Below, in pieces: positions 8,156-16,457 of a DNA stretch of 35,072 nucleotides. Position numbers and translations under genes: made by a program. Location of the stretch: positions 922,236 to 957,307 of the forward strand of contig NZ_LN889782.1 in NCBI RefSeq assembly GCF_900009145.1, in the 5' to 3' direction. The notes below the pieces were generated by a model. It saw only the letters and a program-made list of their open reading frames with translations. It did not search any database and was not told the DNA's origin. The stretch's first letter is position 1. Every line of letters begins with the position of its first letter. Origin of the DNA: Planktothrix tepida PCC 9214 (lineage in GTDB: Bacteria; Cyanobacteriota; Cyanobacteriia; Cyanobacteriales; Microcoleaceae).

Positions 8156-8355
8156 AAAAGTAGTCTATATGGTATCATGGATTAGACTATCATAGATGAG
8201 TTACATCTCCAATATTTGGGAAAAAATATTCCAAATCAACAGAATTATTAAGTTTGTCAGAAAAAACCAAAAGATGTAACGATTCGTAAATACCGAGAGT
8301 ACATGAACTGAGGTAATGAATGATATGGGCGATCGCAGCATAGGGGTCTTTGTGA

Positions 8356-9630
8356 ATGATATACTTTTCTAGAAGGTTATTACGGCTAGGAATTGTTCTT
8401 AGTATATTTCTCATATTGTTATCGAATTGTCAGGGGATTCATCAAAAACAGGATAACGTCATTCATTTAAGCCTTTGGCAATCCGTCAATCCTCCTCCAA
8501 ACCGGGATGTGTTTGAAAGATTAGTGAATAAATTTAATCAAACCCATCCTGATATTCAGATAGAATCTATCTTTATTGGTCAGCCTCAATTGCCAAAAAT
8601 ATTAACAGCCGTTGTCGGGAATTCCCCACCGGATTTGTTAGTATATGACCCCCAAACCACCGGTCAATTTGCGGAATTAGGGGCAATTCAACCCTTAGAT
8701 GAATGGGTGGAAAATTTACCCTTTAAATCTGATATTGTTCCCGGTTTATTTGAGCAATTGAGCTTAGAGGGTCATATTTGGTCAAGTCCCTTATACACGG
8801 CTAATCTTGGTATTTTTTACCGACCGAAGTTGTTTCAATTGGCAGGAATTACAGAACTTCCTAAAACTTGGGAAGAATTCAGACAAGTGGCGAAAAAGCT
8901 GACGATTGACCGCAATGGAGATAGAAGACCTGAACAATATGGACTGTTATTGCCATTAGGAAAAGGAGAATGGACGGTCTTTAGTTGGTTCCCATTTTTA
9001 TTAAGTGCTGGAGGCGAAATCTTAACGAATAATCAACCCAATTTTATCAATCCAGGGGCTATTCATGCCTTACAGTTCTGGCAGGATTTGATCAAAGAAG
9101 GTTCAGCGACTCTTTCTCAGCCAGAACGGGGTTATGAAGAGGCGGATTTTATATCAGGTCGAGTAGCCATGCAAATTACTGGGCCTTGGACTTATATCAC
9201 CAAGTCTAACGTTGATTATCAGGTGTTTCCCATACCGACTGATATTAAACCCTCTACGGTTACAGCAACGGGCAATATTTTTGTGATGAAAACCACCTCA
9301 GAACGAGAAAAAGCCGCTTTAAAATTCTTAGAATTTGTTTTAAGTGAGGAATTTCAAACCGAATGGGCAATGGGAACGGATTTTTTACCAGTCAATCTCA
9401 AATCTGTGCAAAGTCAAGACTACCAAGAATACCTCAAATCAAGATCTTGGTTAAAAGTATTTGTAGAGCAAATGTCCGTAGCGGGTTCTCGTCCCATTAT
9501 AGCCGGATATACTCGAATTTCTGATACTTTAGGTAGCGCAATTGAGGCAACTTTATTAGGTCAATCTTCGGCTGAATCTGCATTAAAAGAAGCACAGAAA
9601 CGATTAGAAGTGATTTTTGGGGGAAAGTGA
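8356..9630 (+). CDS. Extracellular sugar-binding lipoprotein of an ABC importer (family 1 SBP)
   Basis: A 424-residue solute-binding protein that should capture a sugar or oligosaccharide outside the plasma membrane and pass it to an ABC permease. The N-terminus is a lipoprotein signal (RRLLRLGIVLSIFLILL) with lipobox LSNC and lipidated Cys25. The mature part shows the family 1 pattern: VIHLSLWQSVNPP, FERLVNKFNQTHPDIQIE, PDLLVYDP, ELGAIQPLDEW, the hinge region PLYTANLGIFYRPKLFQ, LPKTWEEFRQVAKKLT, and RVAMQITGPW. AGGGG at 8342-8346 lies nine bases before the ATG. No permease or ATPase gene is adjacent, so its partners are encoded elsewhere. Upstream lies transposase debris, which may have separated it from former neighbours. 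The substrate is unknown. Confidence 0.9.
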   Translation: MIYFSRRLLRLGIVLSIFLILLSNCQGIHQKQDNVIHLSLWQSVNPPPNRDVFERLVNKFNQTHPDIQIESIFIGQPQLPKILTAVVGNSPPDLLVYDPQTTGQFAELGAIQPLDEWVENLPFKSDIVPGLFEQLSLEGHIWSSPLYTANLGIFYRPKLFQLAGITELPKTWEEFRQVAKKLTIDRNGDRRPEQYGLLLPLGKGEWTVFSWFPFLLSAGGEILTNNQPNFINPGAIHALQFWQDLIKEGSATLSQPERGYEEADFISGRVAMQITGPWTYITKSNVDYQVFPIPTDIKPSTVTATGNIFVMKTTSEREKAALKFLEFVLSEEFQTEWAMGTDFLPVNLKSVQSQDYQEYLKSRSWLKVFVEQMSVAGSRPIIAGYTRISDTLGSAIEATLLGQSSAESALKEAQKRLEVIFGGK

Positions 9631-9991
9631 CCGGAAATCAACAAACCACTAGCCACTCAATTCATTGATAAGGATCAGTCCAACTCAGAATCGATTCCCC
9701 TTGCCTACCGCTTTTGATGGGGTGTGATAAGATGGAATTCATAACGATAACTCAGTGAGTGCGACCGACTAGGGTAACTCTTTTGACTGTCCCTTTTAGG
9801 TCTATCCTAAAGAATCTCCGTCCCTTGAGCGCGGAGAATGTCAAACAACTTCAAGCTGGTGGAGAACTGTAAGACTTGTTAGCAATTTTGCTAAACAGCG
9901 AGTTTCCGTCAATCAAGACTCTCTGGCGACACCGTGTTTGTGAGCGCAGGAGTCTCAAAGATAGCATAAGCCTGACATAGAGACGCACATC
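9631..9991 (+). other. 361-base intergenic region before the DUF760 gene
   Basis: No coding frame stands out. A TAAGAT at 9728-9733 could be a -10 element without a good -35. Two small hairpins follow: TTTAGG-TCTAT-CCTAAA (9795-9811) and CTCCG..CGGAG (9816-9836). If transcription starts near 9740, the DUF760 mRNA would have a structured leader of about 250 bases, or the region could hold a small RNA. Both readings are weak. Confidence 0.3.
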
Positions 9992-10324
9992 ATGGTTTTT
10001 AACCCTGACTTTCTCAAATCTGATGTTCAAGAGACCGCCGAAAACCCGTTGTTGACCTACCTGCAAAGTCAGCATCCTGATGTTTTGGCAACGGTTGCTC
10101 AGTCTGCCAGTTCAGAAATTAAAGAAATTATTAGTAAAAACGTTCAAGGATTAGTCGGGGTATTACCCTCCGATCACTTCGACGTGCAGATTACAACCAA
10201 CCGGGAAAACTTGGCAGGTCTGTTAGCATCAGCAATGATGACGGGTTACTTTTTACGTCAGATGGAACAACGGATGCACTTAGAAGAAAACCTCTCTCGA
10301 ACGAATTCGATTGACTCCAAGTAA
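9992..10324 (+). CDS. DUF760 protein
   Basis: A 110-residue soluble protein of the DUF760 family, found in cyanobacteria and plastids. Recognisable features are PLLTYLQSQHPDVLATVAQS near the N-terminus, the block EIKEIISKNVQGLVGVLPSD and FDVQITTNRENLAGLLASAM followed by TGYFLRQMEQRM. It is mostly helical with a long C-terminal amphipathic helix. The family has no fully established role in cyanobacteria. It ends 13 bases from the convergent protease gene. The ATG at 9992 fits the usual start; no strong Shine-Dalgarno sequence is visible. Confidence 0.87.
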   Translation: MVFNPDFLKSDVQETAENPLLTYLQSQHPDVLATVAQSASSEIKEIISKNVQGLVGVLPSDHFDVQITTNRENLAGLLASAMMTGYFLRQMEQRMHLEENLSRTNSIDSK

Positions 10325-10337
10325 TCCGGTTCACACC

Positions 10338-11558
10338 CTAATTATTAAATTCCCCGGCTAAAGCAAATTCGGGGAACACCCCGGTTTTAAGGATTAGGGT
10401 TTTTTGTTGACCCTGGCGATTAATTTCAATCGGAAGTTCCTCTCCGACGGCTTTGGTTTCAATTTGCTCTTGAACTTGAGACGGAGTGTTGACCGCAACG
10501 CCATCCACTTTCACCAAAATATCTCCCTTGAGAATTCCGCCTTGAGCCGCCGGAGACTCTTCTACCACCCGTACCACAATCACCCCGGTATCTTGGGTGA
10601 GACTCACTTCCAGTTGTTGATCCATTTCCGCTTTGACCGTCGGACTCAGTTCCACCATTTGCACCCCTATATAAGGATGATCGGCTTTACCCTTGGTAAA
10701 CAGTTGACTGGCAATCCGAATCGCTGTTTCAATGGGAATGGCAAATCCTAACCCTTGAGCATTCGCTCGAATTGCTGTATTAATCCCAATTACATGACCT
10801 TGATCGTTTAACAAGGGCCCCCCAGAATTTCCAGGGTTAATGGCGGCATCGGTTTGAATGAAGCGAACTCGTTTATCAGGAATGCCAACCTGGGTAGCCG
10901 AACGACCTGTGGCGCTAATAATGCCAATGGTAACGGTATTATCTAATCCTAAAGGATTGCCAATGGCGATGGCCCACTGTCCCGGAACTAAATTCTCCGA
11001 GAACCCAATGGGGGCTGTGGGTAACTCCTTACTCTCAATTTTGACCGCCGCTACATCCGTTATGGGATCAACCCCTTTAACTTTCCCTTCAAAAACGCGA
11101 CCATCATTTAACGTGACTTGAACGCTATCGGCCCCATCCACAACATGAGCATTGGTAATAATTCGGCCATCGGAATGCAGTATAAATCCTGAACCGGTAC
11201 CTCGACGAACTCGTTCTTCTGGGGTGGGGATTTGAGCGCCAAAGAAGCGTTTAAACAGAGGATTTTTAAACGCATCCGGGACATCTTGTTCTGTTTTGCG
11301 AGTGGCATCAATGCGAACCACCGTCGGGCCTACAATTTCTGCGGCTTCGGCAATAAAATTCGGACTACTACGGTCAATGACCTGTTGTTCTAAAACCGTT
11401 GGAGGAGCAACAGTTGGTAAGGGTTTGACGACGGCGACGGTCGCCGATAATTGGGTGGGGTTGTTAGTTTGGACATAGCGACTGCCTAACCATCCTGCCC
11501 CTCCTCCGAGGGAGAGTAAAGCCAGATATACCGTAAACTGTTTGAAAGATAAATCCAT
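10338..11558 (-). CDS. hhoA: HhoA/HtrA-type serine protease (Deg family)
   Basis: A 406-residue periplasmic or thylakoid-lumen protease of the Deg/HtrA family that handles misfolded or damaged proteins under stress. Numbered from the ATG at 11558: membrane or signal segment YLALLSLGGGAGWLGSRYV (11-29), protease domain with catalytic His138 (ITNAHVVDG), Asp168 (DPITDVAAVKI) and Ser245 (INPGNSGGPL), then one PDZ domain in the last 100 residues (GVIVVRVVEESPAAQGGI). The frame continues upstream to 11672, but those 38 residues are unlike the family, and the ATG at 11558 directly precedes a typical Deg N-terminus. HhoA, HhoB and HtrA are close paralogues in cyanobacteria, so the symbol is tentative. 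Confidence 0.93.
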   Translation of the reverse strand: MDLSFKQFTVYLALLSLGGGAGWLGSRYVQTNNPTQLSATVAVVKPLPTVAPPTVLEQQVIDRSSPNFIAEAAEIVGPTVVRIDATRKTEQDVPDAFKNPLFKRFFGAQIPTPEERVRRGTGSGFILHSDGRIITNAHVVDGADSVQVTLNDGRVFEGKVKGVDPITDVAAVKIESKELPTAPIGFSENLVPGQWAIAIGNPLGLDNTVTIGIISATGRSATQVGIPDKRVRFIQTDAAINPGNSGGPLLNDQGHVIGINTAIRANAQGLGFAIPIETAIRIASQLFTKGKADHPYIGVQMVELSPTVKAEMDQQLEVSLTQDTGVIVVRVVEESPAAQGGILKGDILVKVDGVAVNTPSQVQEQIETKAVGEELPIEINRQGQQKTLILKTGVFPEFALAGEFNN

Positions 11559-11802
11559 CTGTGTTGCCGTCTGGAAATACAATTCTGTTGGGGGTCTAGC
11601 GGAACAGGTTCTGTGTCCTCTAATCTTAAGAGTAAGAGTATTGAATAACGACTCTTTAACTTTAATTAGCACATCTTGAACCTTCAGTTTGTGATCTGTG
11701 CGCCACGATGTTGATACAGCGACTCGCCCAAACCAGAGTGCTGATCACTCACTGGGGGAGCCAAAGGTGATCCGCTCATTTTAAGTTAAGTTTAATGAAT
11801 CC

Positions 11803-12687
11803 ATGATCATGAGGTTTGAACGCTTAGGAATAGTATTGTTGGGATTGATCGCAAATCTGATGGGGATATTCGCGAGTCCTGTACCCTCGGTGAAGTCACA
11901 AGAAGCTCAACAAGAAGCTCAAGCAGTTTGTCCATCCCCGGTCTTATCTCGTTTAAAACGTCATCGTCTGGCTGCTGGGGAAACGGTGGACAGTATCGCC
12001 CGCCAATATAATTTAATTCCCGCAACGTTACTGGGGATGAATCCGATTTTACAACGGGGGTCAGCGCCTCTGGGAGCAGAAATTCTGATTCCACCTTACA
12101 ATGGCATTCAAGTGGAAATTCCCCCAGGTCGGTCTTGGCAAGAAGTCGTTCAAGCTTATAATGCTCGTCCTGATGTGGTTTTTGAAGTCAATGGTTGTCA
12201 AACTCAACCCATAGCGTTGTTTCTTCCCGGTGTGAATTGGTCGCCCAAAGGCCCCCCTGTTCCTGCTTTCTCCGTCCTATCGGGCTATCCTCTCCCCCAA
12301 CCGACCAGCATACAAATGGGTTATGGTTGGCAATTAAACCCGGTTTTGGGTCGCGTGGTGTTCCACAGTGGTTTAGATTTAACCGCAACGGTGGGAACTC
12401 CGGTGTTATCTGTTGGAGCAGGAAAAATTGCTTTTGCAGGCGAACGGGAAGGTTATGGAAAATTAGTAGTTGTTAATCATGGGTCGGGAAAACAAACCCG
12501 TTATGCTCATCTGGATACAATTAATGTAAAAGTCGGTCAACCCGTTAATTTAGGGGATGTATTAGGGACAGTGGGAACCACCGGACAACCGGATAGTGAC
12601 CCATCCCATTTGCATTTTGAAATTCGTTATAACTCCGATTTAGGATGGATTTCAGAAGATCCCAATCCTTATTTTAGGGGGAGATGA
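11803..12687 (+). CDS. LysM-M23 peptidoglycan peptidase (NlpD/EnvC-like)
   Basis: A 294-residue exported cell-wall hydrolase or hydrolase activator. An N-terminal signal segment (GIVLLGLIANLMGIFASPV) is followed by a LysM domain (about 54-97: HRLAAGETVDSIARQYNL then LLGMNP and ILIPPYN), a linker containing a second LysM-like half, and a C-terminal M23 domain (about 160-290). The zinc ligands are present: His188 and Asp192 in FHSGLDL, and His269/His271 in SHLHFEI, with His236 in RYAHLD. It should therefore be a catalytically intact endopeptidase that cuts peptide cross-links, probably during growth or division. Start is at ATG 11803; the in-frame ATG at 11809 is equally possible. The divergent HhoA gene lies 244 bases upstream. 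Confidence 0.93.
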   Translation: MIMRFERLGIVLLGLIANLMGIFASPVPSVKSQEAQQEAQAVCPSPVLSRLKRHRLAAGETVDSIARQYNLIPATLLGMNPILQRGSAPLGAEILIPPYNGIQVEIPPGRSWQEVVQAYNARPDVVFEVNGCQTQPIALFLPGVNWSPKGPPVPAFSVLSGYPLPQPTSIQMGYGWQLNPVLGRVVFHSGLDLTATVGTPVLSVGAGKIAFAGEREGYGKLVVVNHGSGKQTRYAHLDTINVKVGQPVNLGDVLGTVGTTGQPDSDPSHLHFEIRYNSDLGWISEDPNPYFRGR

Positions 12688-12700
12688 TCATGATCCTGAA

Positions 12701-12964
12701 TTATCTGAATCCCTTGGGTAAAGTTCGACTGACTTTGGCCGGACAGCAAATTCTATCGCCATCTCGATATCCCACAAAACGAACATAAACGCTTTCTCCC
12801 GGCTGAATATCGGTAACATCCGGTTGATGAAATTGGGGATTATATTCTACTTGTTGCCAAGGAGTACCAATCCGTTTATAACCCCAATTTTCTAATAAAC
12901 CATCAATAGAACTTACGAAAGAAATTATATTTCTATTCAGTAAATTAGGGCTTGATTGTATCAT
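12701..12964 (-). CDS. Small conserved-looking protein of unknown function
   Basis: An 87-residue protein that I do not recognise. Its composition looks genuinely coding: an N-terminal half with WGYKRIGTPWQQVEYNPQFH and a C-terminal beta-like half PGESVYVRFVGYRDGDRICC then PAKVSRT. The C-terminal part could be a small OB or SH3-like barrel, with the ESVYVRFVGY strand and a turn at DGD. There is no signal peptide or membrane helix. It converges on the M23 gene with only 13 bases between them. A TATACT at 12973-12978 (minus strand) lies nine bases before the ATG, which would give a nearly leaderless mRNA if it is the -10 element. Confidence 0.6.
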   Translation of the reverse strand: MIQSSPNLLNRNIISFVSSIDGLLENWGYKRIGTPWQQVEYNPQFHQPDVTDIQPGESVYVRFVGYRDGDRICCPAKVSRTLPKGFR

Positions 12965-13397
12965 TTTTTCACAGTATAGTTTCCTATTTATAATTACGAT
13001 AACAAGTTAAAAGGATGAGAATGGTTATAAGATTTTGTGAGCTTTCCTCCTAGTTTCTTCCATCTGGGATTACTTAATATTGTAGTTGCCGTATCATCAA
13101 TTAAAGGAGAAATAAATAGGATTACCCGAAAATTTTATAAAATCTTTAAAAATTACTGAGAAAATCGAAGAATAGCTTTATAATAGTTCACATTTGTTTA
13201 CATCAATCTTCAAGTCCCTAGAACCCTAACCTACTAACTTTAAATCCTACAACCAATCTGATAGCAACAGCCCAAACACAGTGCTTGACTGATAATCAGA
13301 CAACAAACCCAGGAGGATGAAGTCTTTTCCTCCCGGTTTCCCGTTAAGCTGTTCCCTACTATAACAGTCAATTTTTAGATGTTTTTCAGCCAAAAGT
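12965..13397. other. 433-base AT-rich intergenic region
   Basis: No coding frame or RNA gene is evident. On the plus strand there is a TATAAT at 13179-13184 without a convincing -35. A small hairpin GGAGGA..TCCTCC spans roughly 13312-13333. A plus-strand transcript starting near 13191 and ending at the strong hairpin at 13398-13443 would be about 250 bases, so an unannotated small RNA is possible but not supported by known family features. Confidence 0.3.
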
Positions 13398-13443
13398 TTA
13401 AAGCCACCCCCCCCCTATTCTTGAATTGAGGGGGTGGCTTTAA
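13398..13443 (-). terminator. Strong GC-rich hairpin between the RTX gene and the intergenic region
   Basis: TTAAAGCCACCCCC pairs with GGGGGTGGCTTTAA (14 bp, perfect) around an 18-base loop. It lies 14 bases after the stop of the minus-strand RTX gene, and on that strand is followed by ACTTTTGG, a short T-run. It could also stop plus-strand transcription. Confidence 0.7.
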
Positions 13444-13456
13444 GTTCAGGGAAGGA

Positions 13457-14248
13457 TTAAATAAAGACATATTGATTACTATCAAAGGTCGATGCAATAT
13501 CTCCTTGAACAAGGGCTAATAATTGTTTTGAACCATCTATATTCTGTTTGAAAATAGCAACCCCTTCCGGTACATTTCGAGGAGAACTATCAATCGTATA
13601 TAATTCAGGAACACCTGCTAAGAGTAATTTATCTTCATCTCCATTAAAATCAGTAATTAAAGTATATCCTAAACTATCACTAGAAATACCTAAAAGCGTA
13701 TCATTACCGCGATCGCCTAATAGTAAATCGTTTCCTGTCCCCCCAATCAAACTATCATTTCCTTGACCTCCATAAATACTATCGTCTCCACCATCTGCAA
13801 ACAGAGTATCTTCATCATTATTCCCAAACACAAGATCTGGGTCTGGCCCCCCATAAACCGTATCAACTCCGACATCACCAAATAGGGTATCAATTCCTGA
13901 ATTTCCGATGACTAAATCATTCCCTCGACCTGAAAATAGAATATCATCTCCATTTTGTCCTTCAATAAAATCATCTCCTAGGAAACTGGAAATCATATCA
14001 TTTCCATCTCGACCTGCAATCACATCACGATTAATTGTTCCAACTAAAGTATCATCTTTGCTCGTACCAATGAGTGATGTAGCAGGGCTTAAGGGGGAAA
14101 TTTGATCTCCATTTCGACGCAAAAAGAACGAATCTGCACCAGCACCTCCAATGAGAGTATCTACTTCACTATCAAATACAGTTACGATGGGGTTAGAGGT
14201 TATTGTTTCTCTAGCAACTGGGTTAGACACGGGCTCAAAACTTAGCAT
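13457..14248 (-). CDS. RTX calcium-binding repeat protein
   Basis: A 263-residue protein built mainly of hemolysin-type nonapeptide repeats of the form GGxGxDxUx (for example GGQGNDSLIGGTGNDLLLGD), running from about residue 60 to 190. Each pair of repeats should bind calcium and fold as a parallel beta-roll. The C-terminal part (SLGYTLITDFNGDEDKLLLA and onward) is the usual end of cyanobacterial RTX proteins and may contain a type I secretion signal. There is no Sec signal peptide, consistent with type I export. No enzymatic domain is seen, so it may be a surface or extracellular matrix protein. No HlyB/HlyD transporter genes lie nearby. A strong terminator follows. Confidence 0.9.
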   Translation of the reverse strand: MLSFEPVSNPVARETITSNPIVTVFDSEVDTLIGGAGADSFFLRRNGDQISPLSPATSLIGTSKDDTLVGTINRDVIAGRDGNDMISSFLGDDFIEGQNGDDILFSGRGNDLVIGNSGIDTLFGDVGVDTVYGGPDPDLVFGNNDEDTLFADGGDDSIYGGQGNDSLIGGTGNDLLLGDRGNDTLLGISSDSLGYTLITDFNGDEDKLLLAGVPELYTIDSSPRNVPEGVAIFKQNIDGSKQLLALVQGDIASTFDSNQYVFI

Positions 14249-14609
14249 TGTACTTCAGGGTAAACAACAAAAGGGTTACAGAGGAAGAAAACATTATTAA
14301 TATCGATTTACCAGATTTCAGGAAGTACAAACACATCCCTGAAATCTCATCTTGTTTTCTGGCCTCTGCCTCTGGAATAGTAGACTCTTGTTAGCTTACA
14401 GAATCAGGATGATTTTTAACAATCTTTTAGAGATAATTCGTAAAATATAGGTAAAATTTTGGTAAGATTTTAATAGATATGTTAAATTATGATAAATTCA
14501 AACTATAGCACTACTTGAACAGGGAACAGGGAACAGGGAACAGGGAACAGGGAACAGTAAGAAGTGAAAGGGTTTCAGGATGATTTTTATTAGATTTTTT
14601 TTTGACGTG
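14249..14609. other. 361-base AT-rich intergenic region
   Basis: It separates the start of the RTX gene from the end of the methyltransferase gene; both are on the minus strand, so the RTX promoter should lie here. Apart from the heptamer array at 14517-14557 I see only AT-rich sequence and no coding frame. Confidence 0.4.
14517..14557. repeat. Heptamer tandem repeat (GAACAGG x 5.9)
   Basis: Five perfect copies and a six-base partial copy of GAACAGG. This is a short tandemly repeated repetitive (STRR) sequence of the type known from filamentous cyanobacteria. It lies 52 bases beyond the stop codon of the methyltransferase gene. Confidence 0.95.
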
Positions 14610-15740
14610 TTAAAAAAGATTACTATAGATTTGAATTAAATTTTCTACAGTTGTTGTTTCAAAGACCCATTCTAATCCTTGGGAATTAATAGCTTTAATT
14701 AAAATAATAGATTGTTGAGAATTTTTACCCAGAGGAACTTGGCAAGACCAAGACCATTGAGACTCAGTTTCTGAGGGGTGAATAGAGAGTAAACAATTTT
14801 GGATTAACGTTCCATTGACGAAAACTAAAATTTCTTCTAATTGGCTATGGGGATTAATTTCTGATACCCATCCTTTTAATAAAAGGTTTCCCTCTGAGGT
14901 TAATTCACACTGTTCTATTTTTCCTTGGGGGTTGTGACTAAATTTTAGGGAAGATAAGGGTTTTTGAGGATGGCGGGTGACTAGATATAAATCTTGATAC
15001 CGACAAATTCCTTGGGGAATTCGAGAATAAATTGCTTCTCCTTTACTAATGGTATTTAAGCAATTAGCCACGAAGGTTTCACCGACATAGGCTGTGCCAT
15101 ATTGATTAACATCTAAGCTGCGACTTTCACTATTGGGAATAAATAAAATATCGGTTGGTGAAATGGCTAAATGAGAAGGTAATAAAAGTCGATCATGAAC
15201 GCTAAACATTAATATTCCTTGGGGAGAAAGCAAAGAATAAAGTTTTTGTAACCACGAGAAAAACGTAGCTTCAGGCAGATGACTAAAGAAAGAACAAGCT
15301 AAAATACAATCAAAGGATTGTTGAATTGGATAATCCTGGGGATAGGTGGTTGAAACAATTCCTTGAACCCCAAATTGTTCTTTTTGAAATTCAACCGCTT
15401 GAGCATAAATATCCGAAATCCAGATCTTTTGAGGAGGGAGATCCTGAACTAAAAATCGAGTGAAACGTCCATAACCACTGGCAAAATCTAAAAAGGATGA
15501 AATTCGATTCAAATCTTCAAAATTCCAGTTTAAAACCTGATGAACTGTATCTAAAATTCGACGGCCATTAAAATAATAACGAATACAGGCGCGCTCCGGT
15601 ATACCGTGATTCGCTAAGGCAAATAAATACATCTCATCCTGAGCACAAATATCGGCATTAAAGGTAGCGGGACATAAGGTTTGATCTTGAATAAACCGTT
15701 GCAAAGCTAAGGATTGACGGGATAAATCAACAAGCTGCAT
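14610..15740 (-). CDS. Class I SAM-dependent methyltransferase with C-terminal beta domain
   Basis: A 376-residue protein. The central Rossmann-fold methyltransferase domain (about 75-200) has motif I ISSFLDFASGYGRFTRFL, motif II with the acidic residue in IWISDIYAQAVEF, the post-motif FDCILACSFFSHLPE and LLSPQGILMFSVHD, which is the usual order in class I enzymes. The N-terminal 70 residues contain a cysteine-bearing segment (TLCPATFNADIC). The last 120 residues (GKIEQCELTSEGNLLLKGWV onward) look like an added beta-sandwich of the kind found in cell-surface and glycan-related cyanobacterial proteins. The substrate is unknown; a sugar or surface polymer is a reasonable guess only. It stands alone, with the divergent DUF3110 gene 146 bases upstream. 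Confidence 0.82.
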   Translation of the reverse strand: MQLVDLSRQSLALQRFIQDQTLCPATFNADICAQDEMYLFALANHGIPERACIRYYFNGRRILDTVHQVLNWNFEDLNRISSFLDFASGYGRFTRFLVQDLPPQKIWISDIYAQAVEFQKEQFGVQGIVSTTYPQDYPIQQSFDCILACSFFSHLPEATFFSWLQKLYSLLSPQGILMFSVHDRLLLPSHLAISPTDILFIPNSESRSLDVNQYGTAYVGETFVANCLNTISKGEAIYSRIPQGICRYQDLYLVTRHPQKPLSSLKFSHNPQGKIEQCELTSEGNLLLKGWVSEINPHSQLEEILVFVNGTLIQNCLLSIHPSETESQWSWSCQVPLGKNSQQSIILIKAINSQGLEWVFETTTVENLIQIYSNLF

Positions 15741-15886
15741 TGACTGTTATAAAAAATAAAAGTATTTCTCTCAATGTCATCTTACAGAAGACTGTTACCC
15801 AAAACAATCAGGCAGACCTGAAAAAAATTTTGACGGTTTGGCTGTAAGATAGTAAAGCTATAGTTATTACAACTTCATGAAAAGCT

Positions 15887-16267
15887 ATGCGAGTTTATGT
15901 GCTGCTGTTCAATGCGGGAACAGAAAATGAGGGGATTCATACGATTCAGATGGGCGATCGCAATAAAGTGTTAATGTTTGAAGATGAGGATGATGCCACC
16001 CGCTATGGCTTGCTGCTGGAGGCTCAGGATTTCCCGACTCCACTGGTTGAAGCTCTTGATGCAGAGGAAATTAAGGAGTTTTGCCAAAGCGTTGACTATG
16101 ACTGGGAACTGATTGCATCTGGAGAGTTAGCAATTCCCCCGGAACAGAATGTGGATAAAACCGACTGGCAAATTGAAGCCGAGCCCTTAGAAGAGGAACA
16201 GGAGGAGCCCGAATTTGCCTCTCCTGAACTGGATGATATTCGGAAACGACTTGAAGGATTATTGTAA
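15887..16267 (+). CDS. DUF3110 protein
   Basis: A 126-residue acidic, soluble protein. Residues 1-85 are the DUF3110 domain: MRVYVLLFNAGTENEGIHTI, then VLMFEDEDDATRYGLLLEAQ, FPTPLVEALDAEEIKEFC and DYDWELI. The C-terminal 40 residues are a Glu/Pro-rich tail (EAEPLEEEQEEPEF) ending in a short helix DIRKRLEGLL. The family is confined to cyanobacteria and plants and has no settled function; the aspartate- and glutamate-rich fold suggests a small regulatory or protein-binding role. A HIP1 palindrome lies inside the coding sequence (around 15954). Start ATG at 15887 matches the family's N-terminus exactly. Confidence 0.9.
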   Translation: MRVYVLLFNAGTENEGIHTIQMGDRNKVLMFEDEDDATRYGLLLEAQDFPTPLVEALDAEEIKEFCQSVDYDWELIASGELAIPPEQNVDKTDWQIEAEPLEEEQEEPEFASPELDDIRKRLEGLL

Positions 16268-16457
16268 ATGGGGTTATTGGGACTTAAACAAAAATTAAGC
16301 CCAAATCAAGCCTAAACTTGTTTTGTAGGCTGCAAATATATCCCTATTATGCTGGAGCCACTCCACAAATCGAAAAGATATTGCTGTGCGAAAGGCTCCA
16401 ATGGCATCAGCAAATGTGTTTAAGTTCCACTAAGCTGCTAGAATAACCTGCTTTTTC

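Noticed and set aside
8190-8414. A 74-codon minus-strand frame between the transposase remnants and the sugar-binding protein gene
   Set aside because: It overlaps, in antisense, the start codon and lipoprotein signal of a well-supported gene and matches no family I know. A degraded fragment cannot be excluded, but there is not enough to call it.
10338-11672. Upstream start of the HhoA frame at 11672
   Set aside because: The extra 38 residues are not protease-like and would precede the membrane segment with an untypical basic stretch; the ATG at 11558 fits the family.
16277-16304. Hairpin TTGGGACTTAA..TTAAGCCCAA after the DUF3110 gene as a terminator
   Set aside because: The stem has a bulge and no T-run follows, so it is only a possible RNA hairpin.
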